This document shows, one piece after another, positions 36,200 through 49,400 of a stretch of 64,000 bases of DNA. Positions within the stretch are counted from its first letter, which is position 1, and every line of letters begins with the position of its first letter. The notes under the pieces were generated by a model, which saw only the letters and a list, made by a program, of their open reading frames with translations, was not told where the DNA came from and did no database searches. Made by a program: the position numbers and the translations under genes. The DNA comes from Hemileia vastatrix (lineage: Eukaryota > Basidiomycota > Pucciniomycetes > Pucciniales > Zaghouaniaceae): positions 26,623,998 to 26,687,997 of the forward strand of contig JASXTE010000017.1 in NCBI GenBank assembly GCA_030280995.1. Direction: 5' to 3'.

Positions 36200-36560
36200 C
36201 AAATATTAAACTTGAATATATGTTGAGTGTATGATATAGATGCATATGCATTTGAATTTGCATGGTGGATACTTATTGCATGTTAAAAATTGATGTGAAA
36301 TGCCTATCTAAAGTGTATGCATAATGACTATGAAGAATAAATATGCATAAAAAATATGCATAGTGATTATGCATAAAAAATATGCATATTGAATATGCAT
36401 TAAAAATATGCATATTCAATATGCATTAAAAATATGCATATTTAATATGCAAAAAAAGATGCATATATGTATATGAATAAAATATATTAATATGCATATA
36501 AATCTGTATAATGAATATGCATATGCATATCCATAAATCTGCATAATGATTGAAAAATGA
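36200..36560. repeat. ATATGCAT palindrome cluster
   Basis: At least a dozen copies of TATGCATA or close variants, mostly as ATATGCATAT alternating with AAAAA and TTCAATATGC spacers. Each is self-complementary. Restricted to this part of element A. Confidence 0.7.
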
Positions 36561-39500
36561 AAAAACTGATGCTTAACAAGTATATTTTATGCATAAATAG
36601 AAATATGCAATATGAATTCATATTGCATACGGATAACACTGGCAAACCAACTTGACCAAAACTCATACTAAATTTTCATTCTGGACTAAAGGTGTGAGGG
36701 AAGGAAGAAAAACAGTTCGACGTTAGAAAAATGCTATATGCACTCATTTTGTAGCAGAGCAAATGAGAAGTGCTGAATTATGGTTGGTGCCCATAATTTA
36801 GTATGATATCATAATTTTATTTAATTGTTTTCAATATTGAAAAGACTTTAGGTCGGTTGGTATGGATCTAGCTGTGCCAGGGTCTAATCTAATAATTTTA
36901 ACAATTTCTTAATAATTAATGGGTTTTAATACAAAAACAGGTTGTATTTTTTGAGGGATATTGGATATGATAAGGTCTTTTGTAAAAAAAACTTATATTG
37001 TTCAAAAATATTCCTGAATCAGATGTGGGATAATTACTACAAAAAATTGTAGTACTGTGGGAAATAAAATATATGCACAAGCAGTAAAGAAAGGACTGAG
37101 TGAACCCTTTTTGTGCAGTGGGAATCATTAGAGTGGAATTGTGGATGAAAAATATAATTCATTATTACCATTTTATTTAATCAAAAAATATATAATATTA
37201 AAAAGAACTATTGATTAATTGGTATTTGACCTTTGTGCCTCACTCATATTTATCATTTGATTGATTTTTTGTCACCATTATGTTATTAATATTATAAGTA
37301 TAGCAAAAACTTGTGTGCCCAACGCATACCGGGTGATGTTACACCTTTTATAATATTATTAAATAAAGGAAAAAAAATATGAAAATGATTTGTTTTACAA
37401 AAAATAAATTGATATAAAAAAGCAATATGAGGGATAAAAAGGTAAAATTAAAGGAAGCAAATATGAAATAAAAAATTAAAATAAAATTACTGCCATCAAG
37501 AGCAAGTAGACATGATGGGGTGAACGCTCACCAGTGGCACTAAACTTGGACTATAATTGCTTTTTTGAAAAACAAAAAAGTGCCAATCTGAGGTTTAACA
37601 AAACTTCAGCAGAACCATTTAGCCATATCACACAACTTCTAGTGCAATAATTGAGAGAGAATTGATCACACCAGACTGCATGTGACCAAAAGTGTCCAGC
37701 ACAAGTTTGGCCGAACTTGTGCTGGACACATTTATGACAGAGAGTAGCTAGGGTAGAATTTTTCTTCAGTTAATCTGGTACTTCTTATAAACATGTCCAT
37801 TGGTACTTGATCTTTGTGCCTCACTCATATATATCATTTGATTAATTTATTGTAACCATTATATTATTAATATTATAAGTATAGAAAAAACTCATGTGCC
37901 AAATGCATACCAGGTGATGTTACACCTTTTATAATATTATGAAATAAAAGTAAAAAATATGAAAATGATTAGCTTTACAATAATTTAAATAGATATTAAA
38001 AAAAAGAGAAATAAAAAAGTAAAATTAATCTCAAAGAGATCAATTATGAAAAACAAAATACTTGTAAAATTCTTGCTCTAAGAGCCAGTAGAAGTGTTGA
38101 AACAAATGGGAGCCATCAGGGCTAAATTTTAATAAGTGACCTTTTTTTATAAAGATAAAAAATTATACACCTGAGGTTGGGAAGAACAACAGGTGGATGA
38201 TTCAGCTAAACAAAACTACTTGTAGTGAAGTTTAATAAAAAAATGCTTTTTTGTTGCCATAGAGAGAATTGATCCCATCTGACTGCACATGAGCAAAAGT
38301 GTCCAGCACAAGTTCTGCCAAACTTGTGCTGGACACTTTTATGATGGAGAGTAGCTTGGGTGGAAATTTTCTTCAGTTCCTTCATCTTGTATTTCTCATA
38401 AACATGTCTACTGGTATTTGATCAGTCTGTATCTTTCATATTTATTATACGATTAATATTTTAACACCATTATATTATTAATGTTATTAGTATAGCAAAA
38501 ACTTGTGTGTCAAATGCATACCATGTGAAGTTATACCTTCAATAATTTTTTAAAATAGACGTAAATAAATATGGAAAGGATTAGTTTTACAAAAATTAAA
38601 TAGAAATTTAAAAGTAAAAAGAGGAATAAAAGAGTAAAATAAAAGTCAATGAGTTCAAATATGAAAAAAATACTAATAAAATTCCTGCTATCAAGAGCCA
38701 GTAGAGGTTTTAAAGCAAATGGGAGCCATCAGGGCTTAATTGTAATAAGTGACCTTTTCTTTAAAGATAAAAAATTATACACCTGATATTGGGCAGAATA
38801 GCAGGTGGATGATTCAGCTAAACCAAACTACTTCTAGTGAAATTTGATAAAAATATTTTTTTGATGCCATACAGAGAATTGATCCCATCTGACTGCACAT
38901 GACCAAAAGTGTCCAGCACAAGTTCGGCCGAACTTGTGCTGGACACTTCTATGATGGAGAGTGGCTGGGTTAGAATTTTTTTTCAGTTCATCTGGTATTT
39001 CTTACAAACATGTCTACTGGTATTTTATCTTTGTGCCTCACTCATACATATTGTTTGATTAATTTTTTGTCTTAATTATATTATTAATTATATAAGTATA
39101 GCAAAAAATTGTGTGCCAAATGCATACTGAGTGATGTTGCACCTTTTATAATATTATTAAATAAATGTATAAAAATATTAAAATGATTTATTTTCAAAAT
39201 TATTAATTGATATCCAAAAGCAATATGAGGAATTAAAAATTAAGTTAAAGGGATCAAATATGAAAAAGGAAATCCAAGTATTATTCCTAATATCAAAGGT
39301 CAGTAGAGATGTTGAAGAAAATGAGAGCCATCAGGGATAAATTGTACTAAATTGACTGTTTTTTAAAGATAAAAAATTGTGTACCTGTAGTTTGGATGAA
39401 CTCTAGGTGGATAATTCAGCTATATCAAACTACATCTAGTGAATTTTCTTATCAAATAATTTTTATCATTGCCATAGAGAGAATTGATCCCATCTTACTG

Positions 39501-40114
39501 CACCTGACCAAAAGTGTCCAGCACAAGTTCGGCCGAACTTGTGCTGGACACCTTTATGATGGAGAGTAGCTAGGGTGCAGGTCATCTTCAGTGCAACTGT
39601 TTTTTTTAAACATGTCAACTGGTATTTGATCTTTCTGTGTTATTCATATTTTATTATCTGATTAATTTTTTGTCATTAGAATATTATTAATTTTATTAGT
39701 ATAGAAAAAACTTGTGCTCCAAATTCATGCCATGTTATATTACACCTTTTATAATATTATTAAAAAATGTTAAAAAAATATGAAAATGATTTTTTTTCCA
39801 AAATTATATATTAATATCCAAATTTAACATGAGTGATAAAAAAGTAAAGTAAAAGAGATCAAATATGAAAAAGAAAAATTCAAGGAAAATTCCTGCCTTC
39901 AAGAGCCAGTAGAGGTGTTGAAACAAATGGGTGCCATCAGGGCTAAATTTGATAAAATTTAATTTTTTAAAAGATAAAAAAATTTTCACCTGAGGTTTGG
40001 AAAAACTCAAGGTGGATAATTCAGCCATACCAAACTACTTCTAATGTAATTATTTAGCATTTTTTTAATTTAATTTCCACAGAGAGAATTGATCCCACCT
40101 GACTGCACCTGAAC

Positions 40115-40160
40115 AAAAGTGTCCAGCACAAGTTCGGCCGAACTTGTGCTGGACACTTTT
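40115..40160. repeat. Perfect 46-bp palindrome (best array copy)
   Basis: Two 23-base arms with no spacer, centred on GTTCGGCCGAAC and starting AAAAGTGTCCAGCACA. All 46 positions are self-complementary. Other array copies carry one to several unpaired changes. Confidence 0.95.
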
Positions 40161-42542
40161 ATGATGGAGAGTAGCTAGGGTGGAAGTGTTTCTCAGTATA
40201 TCAGTTTTTTTTTTCACATTTCTATTGGTTTTTAACTTTTTTTTATCATTCATATTTATCTTATAATTTATTTTTTGTCACCATATATATTATTAATGTT
40301 TCTAGTATAGCAAAAACCTGCATGCCAAATGCAAAATTGGTGATGTTACACCTTTAATAATATTATTATATAAAGTTAAAAAAATATGAATATGTTTAGT
40401 GTTTAAAAAAATAAATTGATATTTTAAATTAAAAAGAGTAATAGAAAAGTAAAATGAAAATAAATGGGATCAAATACAAAATAAAAAATACAAGTAAAAT
40501 TTTACTATCAAGAGCCAGAAGTGGTGTTGGGACAGTTGGGGACCCCTATGTCAAGACTTGGTCTAAACTTACTTTTATGTATAGCTAACAAATTTTGAGC
40601 TGAGGTTTGGACAGACTTCCAGGGGACAATTTTAAAATATTAAACATTCTTTACTTCAAAAATTGAGTGAAATATCATTTTCATTGCCATAGAGAGAATT
40701 TATATCATATGACTTCATGCAACCAAAAGTGTCCAGCACAAGTTCGGCCAAACTTGTGCTGGACACTTTTATAATTGAGAGTAGGCATACAGCAAATCTT
40801 CTTAAACTCAAAAGGGATTTCTTATAAACATTTCCACTGGTATTTGATCAGTCTGTGTCATTTAAATTTACCATTTGATTAATTTTTTGTCATCATTATA
40901 TTATTAACTTTATTACTATAGTAATAACTTGTGTGAAAAATGCATACCAGGTGGTGTTCCACCTTTAATCATATATTATTTAAAAAGGTATAAGAGTATG
41001 AAAATTATTTATTTTAAAAATTAAAAATTGATGTCCACAGCAATATGAGCAACAAAAAAGTAAAATAAAAGGGATAAAATAAGAAAAAAAATTTAAGGAA
41101 AATTCCCACTATCAATAACAAGTAGAGGTGCTAGATCAAATGTGCACTACCAGGGCTAAACTTGGACTATATTTTCTTTTTTGTTAAACCAAAGAAAGTG
41201 TCCTGATGAGTTTTGAAAAATCATCAGGAGGACATTTTGGCAATATCAAACTACTTATTGTGCAATGATTGAGCAAAATGTCATTTTCATTTCCATAGAG
41301 TAAATTTATCCCATCTGACTGCATGCAACCAAAAGTGTCCAGCACAAGTTTGGCCGAACTTATGTTGGACACTTTAATGATGGTGAGTATCTAGGGCGCA
41401 GGTCTTCTTCAGTTCATCAGGTATTCCTTATAAACAAATCCACTTGTATATGATCTTTCTGTGTCATTCATATTTATCATTTGATTCATTGTTTTTCACC
41501 ATTATACTATTAATTTTATTAGTATTGAAAAAAATTATAAGCCAAATGCATACTGGGAGATGCTACATCTTTAATAATCTTATTAAATAAAAATAAAAAA
41601 AATATGAAAAGTATTAGTTTTACAATAAATAAATTGATATTTGAAAGCAAAAAGAGGAACAAAAAAGTAAAATAAAAGTGATTAAATATGAAATTAAACA
41701 TTCAAATAAAATTACTGCCATCAAAGAAAATTTGAGTTTTCAGACCAAAATTGCACCACCAGTTCTAGATTTGGAATATATTTTCATTTTTTTTAATTAA
41801 TGAAAGTGTCCACCTGATGTTTTCAAAAAAATCAGGAGGATAGTATAGCAGTATAAAACTACTTCTTGTGCAATGATTGAGCAAAAATTCATTGTAACTT
41901 CCATTGAGTAAATTTATCCCATCTGACTGCATGCAACCAAAAGTGTCCAGCACAAGCTCAGCTGAACTTGTGCTAAAAAACTTTTATGATGCAGAGTAGC
42001 TAGGGTGCAAGTCTTCTTCAGTTAATCTTATATTAATTTTAAAAATGTCAATGGGTATTTGATTTTTCTGTGTCATCCATATTTATTATTTGATTATTTT
42101 TCAGTCACCATTATATTTTTAATGTTTTTAGTATAGAAAAAACATGTGTACTGAATGTACACTGTGTGACTTTACAACTTTAATAATATTATATAATAAA
42201 TGTAAAAAAATGTGAAAGTTATCAGTTTTACCAAAATAAAATTGATATTTAAAAGCTAAAGGATAAATAAAAGGGTAAAATTAAAATTAAAGAGATCAAA
42301 CATGAAATAAAGATATTAAGTATAATTTCTGCTATCATAAGCCAGTAGAGGCTTCAGAAAAAATGGGCACCATCATAGATTAAAATGGATCAAATTTACT
42401 TTTTACCAAAGTAAAATATTGTCTACCTCAGGTTTGGATAAACTTCCGGGGGACAATTTGTCCATATAAAACTACTTTCAATGCAATGATGGAGTGATCA
42501 TTCAGTCTCATTTCCATAAAAATTATTGATTGCATCTGACGG

Positions 42543-43653
42543 TGTGGTAGCCTAAAGTTTAGTACGGCACCTAAGTACGTAAATGGAGTTATTACGGCGA
42601 GCAAGATTGGTGTTATTATTTTTTTTATAAAAAGGGTTTTATTTAATTTATTTGAGTCTTAAATATGAAGAAATTGGTCACGAGCGAATGCCTACACGAA
42701 AACAATTTATTTTACGGAGAAAACTTATTTTTACGGTCTGAAAAATTTATAAGTATTAAGTCGAGTCACTCAAGAACCTTGGGAAATTTTCCCAGAATTT
42801 TTACTATTTTTCTTATATTTTTAAATGAATTTTAAAGTTTTATAGAAATATTTACGTTTTCAAAAATTACGTAACTTTGATGAATTTTCAGGGGGTAATT
42901 AGAGCTGCGCAGACTACGAAAATTAGTTTGGTATGTAAAGGGGAAGTAGCTCTATTATGTGTAATTTTTCTAGATTTTTTATTATAGTTTTAAGGTTCTA
43001 AATTGAGTCCGGAAGTCCGGACGGACTCCGTTTCGACTCCGTACGGACTCCGTACGGGCTCCGGATTGACTCTGGAAGAGCTCTGGAGTGGAAAACTTAG
43101 GCACGTGACTAGGAATACTTAAGCGCTTCTCAACTCGAAATTGAGAGAGGGGGACAGATCATACAGCTTAATCATTAACTACCACAGTCTCATTTTTTAT
43201 TACTCAACAAATTAAATAAGTTATAATACCCTTATAAAATTTATTATTTTACATAACATTTTAGAAATACAATTCAACAATTTAAATCACACTTCATATA
43301 GGGTATCTTTAGAAAGGTCTTCATCGCTGGGACTTGATTATTGCTGTCTCATAAAAATTCAAATCATTATAAAAACATAAAAGTCAATCTTTTCAGATCT
43401 TTCACTGGTACACCTTAATTGTTGTTATCAGTATTTCTTTATCAACAGCCACTTTCTTTAAATCTCAATAAGCGTTAAATATTTTAGAGTTTCATTATTT
43501 TTATCAATCAGATTCAAGTAGATTGGTTAGCTTAGTGATTTAGAATTCCCATTTTGTTATTTTTATTGGAAGGACGGGGTTTTCAGCTAAATCCACATAT
43601 CTCCTCCGGATTCTGCTTACAGCAAGGCGACTGTAAGAGTTTACCTTACCATA
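42543..43653 (+). repeat. R2 5' LTR
   Basis: 1111 bp, TGTGGTAGCC to CTTACCATA. The two ends form an imperfect inverted repeat, TGTGGTA/TACCATA. At 43009-43063 is a GC-rich cluster of CCG/CGG triplets in an otherwise AT-rich LTR. Confidence 0.93.
43009..43063. promoter_or_regulatory. CGG-N3-CCG cluster in R2 LTR
   Basis: Three CGG-N3-CCG inverted repeats at 43022-43030, 43044-43052 and 43055-43063, preceded by CCGGAAGTCCGG. Inverted CGG triplets are the classic target form of Zn2Cys6 regulators. The same cluster recurs in the 3' LTR at 54823-54878. Function is inferred. Confidence 0.45.
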
Positions 43654-43655
43654 GT

Positions 43656-43677
43656 TGGCGCCCAACGTGGGGTTCGA
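43656..43677 (+). promoter_or_regulatory. R2 primer-binding site
   Basis: TGGCGCCCAACGTGGGGTTC and two more bases, two bases after the LTR. Complementary to the 3' end and T-arm of a tRNA-Lys(CUU)-type tRNA as recalled; a tRNA list for the host would confirm it. Confidence 0.85.
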
Positions 43678-43725
43678 TTTCTCTAGCTTTCTTTAAAAGA
43701 CTTACTTGGATCAAGAACGTTATTA

Positions 43726-43787
43726 GCCGGCAAGAGGCTTATTTTCTGGAACTCTAATTGGATTTTTGTTATTGGCCTGCAAGAGGC
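43726..43787 (+). repeat. Two leader hairpins in R2
   Basis: GCCGGCAAGAGGC (43726-43738) and GCCTGCAAGAGGC (43775-43787), each a short stem with a GCAAG-type loop, between matching TTATTA/TTATTG and TTATTTT flanks. They resemble the CCTCCAGCAAGAGG hairpins of the pol region. Confidence 0.5.
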
Positions 43788-43830
43788 TTGTTATTTTATC
43801 GATTGTTAACGCTTTTCTTTACTTATTGGG

Positions 43831-46443
43831 ATGTCTTCTTCTGCTGTTGCTTCTGGATCTTCTAACCCTCTTGCTCCCTCAGTTAGAATTGTTTCTTGGG
43901 ATGGCCCAAAGTTTGATGGGGAGGAGGTTAAATGGTTCATTAGCAGGTATGAAGCTGCTGCTGCTGTTGATGGTGCTTCCCATGTGGATATGGTGAAGCA
44001 AGTTAGATTTTTTATTGCCGATAGGGAGGTGGAAAAAGAGGTTATTGCTATGCAGGCATTCAAGGACAAGGATTGGGTTAAGCTTTCTAAAGCTATGGTT
44101 GATAGATGGGGTGTTAGGTTTACTATGATGGACCTCAATAAAATTGTTGGAGACTGGCAAGCAAAAGGTGGAGTTTTTTCTATGGCTGACTTCAAAAAGC
44201 TCTGTGTTCAGTTTGATGAAGTGGTGGAATATCTCATACTGGTGGACGAGTTAGTGCATGAGAACCAAGCAAAAGATTTGTTTTGGTCAGCATGCAGCAG
44301 GGATATTCGTATGGACGTCTTGAAGGATCTTTCAAGAAAAGATTTGATGAAGGAACTGCCTAATGGTGAGCAGAAACTGCCGGCTCTGGAGGTTATCAAA
44401 GAGAACATTCAGGCCCATCTCAAGTTATTGGCGTTGGACAAATATCAAGAGTCTTGCACTCAATATGTTAGCAAGGTTAGCGAAGTTTTGGCCGAAAACA
44501 ACGATATTATGGTCAAAGCCCAGGAGGCCAAGAAGGCTCAAATGGGATTACCTGCTGCTAAAGTTGAGGGTAATGTAGATAATAAGATGGTCGATCACTT
44601 GGCCGATTTAACGAAACAATTAAAAATATTTGTTCAAGAGACTCAGAAGGCCAATAAGGCCCCAATCGCTTCTTCGTCGACGTCGACTTCTTATCAGTCT
44701 AGAGGTTATGAACGTCGAAATTATAATGGCAATAATAATGGTAACCGCTTCCCAGGCAATGGGAGAAATGGTGGGAATGGTGGTAGTAATGGATATAGAG
44801 GTGGCTATGATGAGCCAAAGGTGTGCTCCTATTGTAATAGGAGAGGGCACAGAGCAACAGTTTGTTTTGCTCTTGATAAGGATATGGATGCTGGGCGAGT
44901 TTTATTCGATGGTAAAGTTTATAAATTTCCCGATGGTTCGTTCATCAAGCCCAGTGATGGACAGTCTCCTTCTGATTTGGTCAGAAGAAGTTTAACGGCT
45001 GAAAGAAGAGCCAGATTTGAAGAGGTGAAGGATGAAGATGTTAATGCCAAGGGTGGCAAAAATGGTAACGGTAATGGTGGAAAAGCTGACAAAGGCAAGG
45101 AGAAAGAGGTCAGTAAAGCCACATTTTCTACTTCTTTTGGTGGTTTAGAGCTGGCGACGGTTGCCCAGGTGGAGGGTAGCTGTATGGCTGGCGAATACGA
45201 TGTTAATGCTGCTAGAAGAGCAGCCGCTACTAAGGCGAAAAGTAGCATTCAGAGCCAATTGAGGGCTAATCCTGGCAAGGCCAATAACAAATTGAACCCT
45301 TACTCTAAGGACAAGATTTCTAGTGCTCAAACTGCTGCCAACAAATTGAACCCTTACTCTAAGGACGAATTATATAAAATGCAGAAGGGGATTGCTGATA
45401 TGGGGCCCCCTAGTTATGGCAAGTTTGATTTAAATGGTGAGCCTCTGCCAGAGGATGATTCGGATTCTGAGGAGGACGTACCGTTGGCGTCTCTACCCAG
45501 ACCAAGTTTTAGCGGTCCCATCCCAATGGAGGGTGTAAGAAGGACTAGCGATGGATCAGGATTAGTGCAAGAAGCTGGTGACGGAGTTAGGGTTATAGAA
45601 AGTGAAGATGTTATAATGGGGGGTGAAGATGGCTCGGTTGGACCTCAAGAGGTACCCAGGGCCAAGGTTGTTAAATCAAAGGTCCAGTATGAGCGGCCAG
45701 TAGTTTCTGGTCAAGCTAATGCGATGGACGCAGTTTTGAATAGGGTGAATCAACTTCAGATTCCCTTATCTTTGGGGGAGTTATTTATGATTAGTCCGGC
45801 GCTTGCTGAAAAGCAAAAGAAGCATTTGACGAGGCGTCGGGTTTCCACTGGAGAGGTGGAATATATTTGTGAAAATGCTGAGAAGTTTGGGGAAGATGTA
45901 GATACGCATTTTTCCGCTCCCCTGGGTTACCTGGTGGTAACTCTAAATGGTAAAGAAGTAAAGGCCTTGGTCGATTCAGGGTCTCAAATTAATTTAATTT
46001 CATTGGAGCAAGCGACGAGTATAGGCTTGCCAATTAAAAGTGGAACTGGGGGAAACCTCAGAGGTATTGGAGGGCATGCAACAGAGCTGATGGGTACTGC
46101 TGAGCATGTCAGGTTAGGCATTGGTGGATCTGTTGGTAAGGTTCACTTTTATGTGGCCAGAGGAGCAGTCAAAACTGTTCTTGGTGGTCCTTTTTTGATG
46201 GATTTTGAGGCCAGGATAGGGTATCAAGCTGGCATGGGGATTAGTTTGGAGATCACTGGTGAAGATATGCGGAGGTTACATATGCGGTTAGCGCCTCCTG
46301 GAGATGAAGGTTGGGAAACACGGCCAGGGATTACTACTCTCTGCCAGTGTTGTGTTTGCACCAAGAAGCGGCATATAAAACAGACGGCTTCTGGAGAATT
46401 ATGTTTGTTGGAAAAGGATGGATGCCCTCATTTTTTGGGGTAG
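43831..46443 (+). CDS. R2 gag with protease
   Basis: 870 aa, start MSSSAVASGSS. The capsid region covers about residues 1-270 (VKWFISRYEAAAAVDGAS, MVDRWGVRFTMMDLNKIVGD). A basic Gly/Asn-rich stretch then leads to a classical zinc knuckle CSYCNRRGHRATVC (C-x2-C-x4-H-x4-C) near 331-344, which binds RNA in Gag proteins. A duplicated NKLNPYSKD motif follows (about residues 489-515). A retropepsin with LVDSGSQINLIS lies near 713. The end overlaps pol by 133 nt in the -1 frame. No stops or shifts. The start is the first ATG after the leader and aligns with R1. Confidence 0.93.
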   Translation: MSSSAVASGSSNPLAPSVRIVSWDGPKFDGEEVKWFISRYEAAAAVDGASHVDMVKQVRFFIADREVEKEVIAMQAFKDKDWVKLSKAMVDRWGVRFTMMDLNKIVGDWQAKGGVFSMADFKKLCVQFDEVVEYLILVDELVHENQAKDLFWSACSRDIRMDVLKDLSRKDLMKELPNGEQKLPALEVIKENIQAHLKLLALDKYQESCTQYVSKVSEVLAENNDIMVKAQEAKKAQMGLPAAKVEGNVDNKMVDHLADLTKQLKIFVQETQKANKAPIASSSTSTSYQSRGYERRNYNGNNNGNRFPGNGRNGGNGGSNGYRGGYDEPKVCSYCNRRGHRATVCFALDKDMDAGRVLFDGKVYKFPDGSFIKPSDGQSPSDLVRRSLTAERRARFEEVKDEDVNAKGGKNGNGNGGKADKGKEKEVSKATFSTSFGGLELATVAQVEGSCMAGEYDVNAARRAAATKAKSSIQSQLRANPGKANNKLNPYSKDKISSAQTAANKLNPYSKDELYKMQKGIADMGPPSYGKFDLNGEPLPEDDSDSEEDVPLASLPRPSFSGPIPMEGVRRTSDGSGLVQEAGDGVRVIESEDVIMGGEDGSVGPQEVPRAKVVKSKVQYERPVVSGQANAMDAVLNRVNQLQIPLSLGELFMISPALAEKQKKHLTRRRVSTGEVEYICENAEKFGEDVDTHFSAPLGYLVVTLNGKEVKALVDSGSQINLISLEQATSIGLPIKSGTGGNLRGIGGHATELMGTAEHVRLGIGGSVGKVHFYVARGAVKTVLGGPFLMDFEARIGYQAGMGISLEITGEDMRRLHMRLAPPGDEGWETRPGITTLCQCCVCTKKRHIKQTASGELCLLEKDGCPHFLG

Positions 46444-49400
46444 CAGGGGCTGATCGCTCTAATGTTGTAATCTCTCCTCAGGATGAGATCCCGGATTGCA
46501 ATAGGTCAGCTCACTTGGAGATAATTCAAGTGGATTCTCAATTATTTTCTGTTAATATTACTTTGGAGTGCAAATATGTTATGGACTTTTCTATATGTTT
46601 ATTGGATTTACCCGGTTTTTCTATTAAATTTAAAAATGGTGAAAAAGGCAAAATGGGCCAAATTAGGTTGGATAAAAATTGGAAGGGTATGTTTTATGAC
46701 CTCCAGCAAGAGGTTAAACTGCAATTATCACCTTCTATTTTGGACCTCCAGCAAGAGGGTAAACTGCAAAAATTACATCAAAACTCGATTAAAAATCTCA
46801 GTATAATTAAAACTCAAAAAAATAATTTTTGTGAAAATTCAATTCCGGTTCTCCAGCAAGAGGTTAAACTGCCAACTTTCTTTACAGGTGATTTAATGTT
46901 GGATAAGGGAAGCAAAGGTGTTGGAAAATCTGTTTATAAATTAGACGAGGGAAAGGAGAAAAGGGTAAAATTTAAAAATGAAATAAAATATTTTTCTAAT
47001 TTTTCTTATTCCGATTCTGACGATGAAGAAGATTCATTTGATGAAAGTTTTAATGGCGATGTTTTACCTCAAGTTTATTTAGATGTGGACGCAGCCAAAT
47101 ATAAGAAAGTAGCAAATAAAGTTCGACCTATTAATGAACCGCTACCTGCTGAATTAAATCCACCTTTGAGAAGACCAAGGTTATCAAGAGATCCTTATGA
47201 AAGTCCATTGGTAAAGAATCCGCCTGAATTTTCTGAGACGTCAAGAATCACTTTTGAGAGACTGGGTGTTGTTAATTTTGGACCTGATGGTTGGTTGTCT
47301 GGAGAAGAGAAGAAGTTGTTGTTGGATGTGATGGTCAAGCAAGAGAAGGCCATTGCTTTTGAAGAAGAGGAGAGGGGTGTGTTGAAGCATTCCTATGGGG
47401 AGCCTTACAAGATTCCTGTGGTATGTCATGAACCGTGGCAGCAGAAACCGATTCCTATTCCGGCTGCATTAAAAGAAGCCTATATTGAAGTTGTCAGAGA
47501 ACGGATACGCACTGGACTGTATGAGCAATCAACGTCAAGTTATTCTAGTCCGGTATTTTGTATCAAGAAACCGAATGGCAAGCTTAGAGTTGTTCATGAT
47601 CTTAGGGAATTAAATAGGGTTACAATAAAGGATGCTGGGATACCACCTAGTGCTGAGGAGTTTGTTGAAGCATTTGCAGGGAGAGTGTGTTATGGTTTAG
47701 GAGATATTATGGGTGGATATGATGAGAGAGAGTTACATCCGGACTCAAGACCTCTCACTACATTCGATACACCACTTGGACGTTTACAGTTAACAAGATT
47801 ACCTCAAGGAGCAACAAATTCGGTTGCAGTTTATCAAGCTCAGATGGCTTGGATCCTTCAAGATGAAATTCCACAATATGCTGGAATCTTTATAGATGAT
47901 GGAGGAATTAAGGGACCAACAACCGACTATGATAACCAGGTGTTGGAAGAGAATCCCGGGATACGCAAATTCATTTGGGAATTTGCAATTACATTAGAAA
48001 GAATCTTGTTTCGAATTGAAGAGGCTGGTTTAACTATTTCAGGTTCAAAATTTTCATGTTGTGTGCCAGCCTTAGAAATATTAGGCCATGTGGTATGTAG
48101 AGAGGGTAGGATTATGTCCAAGAAGAAAGTTAACAAAATTCAGTCCTGGCCAAGACCCAAGAATACGACCGAAGTTAGAGGGTTTTTAGGCGTTTGCGTA
48201 TATGTTAGAATGTTTATCAAGGACTTTTCTTCATTGGCAGCTCCATTGAGACGGTTAACGAGAAAGGATGCAGACTGGGAGTGGGATGAAGAGTGTGAGA
48301 AGGCATTTGTGAAGTTGAAGGAGGTTGTGGGGAAGGATTTAGTCCTGCATAAGTTGGATTATGGAAAAGATGCTGGTAGAATTTATTTAGCAGTAGATTC
48401 AAGTCAGGTGGCAGCTGGGGCGGTTTTGTCTCAGATGGATAAAGCTGGTTACATCAGGCCAGTTAGGTATGAATCTGTAGTATTTACTGAGGTCGAATCA
48501 AGATATTCTCAACCAAAATTGGAATTATGTGGTGTGGCGAAAATACTGAAGAAACTTCAGCATATTTTGTGGGGGCAACATTTTGAGTTGCAAGTGGATG
48601 CGAAATCGTTAATCCAGATGATTAATTCCCCAAGTTTACCGAACGCACCCATGACGAGATGGGTAGCTTTTATTCAACATTTTTCATTTGATTTAGTTCA
48701 TAAGCCTGGCAAAACTTTTACTATGCCGGATGGTTTATCAAGGAGACCACCCACTGAAGAAGATTCAGACTCAGAAGAGTTCGATGAAGATATACCTATT
48801 ATCAAAGCCAGCACTAAAGGAGCTGAAGACTTTCCATACCTCCCCCATGAGGTTAAACTGGCAGGACTATTGTGTTTAGATTATGGTAATGATGACCTCC
48901 ACCAAGAGGATAAACTGGAAAATAGTTTTTATGTTAATAAAGGTGTTGGAAAAGGTGTAGATAAATTCGGCAGAGAGGAGGTAGAAGAAGATGTGGTGTA
49001 TGTAGAGGAAAATGGATTGGTAGTGTGGGATAGTAGTAAATTAAGGAATGGTGTATATGTTGGAGAATTAGAGAATTTAAATAAAAAGGTGGATAAAGAG
49101 AAAGAGGTATTTTTGAATACGGTTTTCGAAGGATCCAAAGGTTCAGAAGAAAAACGTCAACATAGCTCGATTAAAAATTTATTTAGGGGTCAACGATTAT
49201 TGGCTCATTCATGTGCAGGTGATATTGGTGATAGAGAAGTCCCTATTGATGTTATATTAATCGATTTTCAAGATGAAGTCTGGGGTCAGACTGGTTTTTA
49301 TTTTTTGTTAGTCAAATATTTGTTGACTTTAGAGAGGCCAGAAGATTGTGAAGACGATGAATGGGTGGCTATCAAGAGGAAGTCATCTACGTTTTACCTA

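Noticed and set aside
40065..41953. Small minus-strand proteins containing KFGRTCAGHF or KLVLDTFGCMQSDGIN
   Set aside because: They are translations of the palindrome and its flank, recurring with each unit; no start context or conservation beyond the repeat.
37688..41984. Bacterial-style terminators or attachment sites at the palindromes
   Set aside because: They recur every ~607 bp in a non-coding array of a eukaryotic transposon with no adjacent genes.
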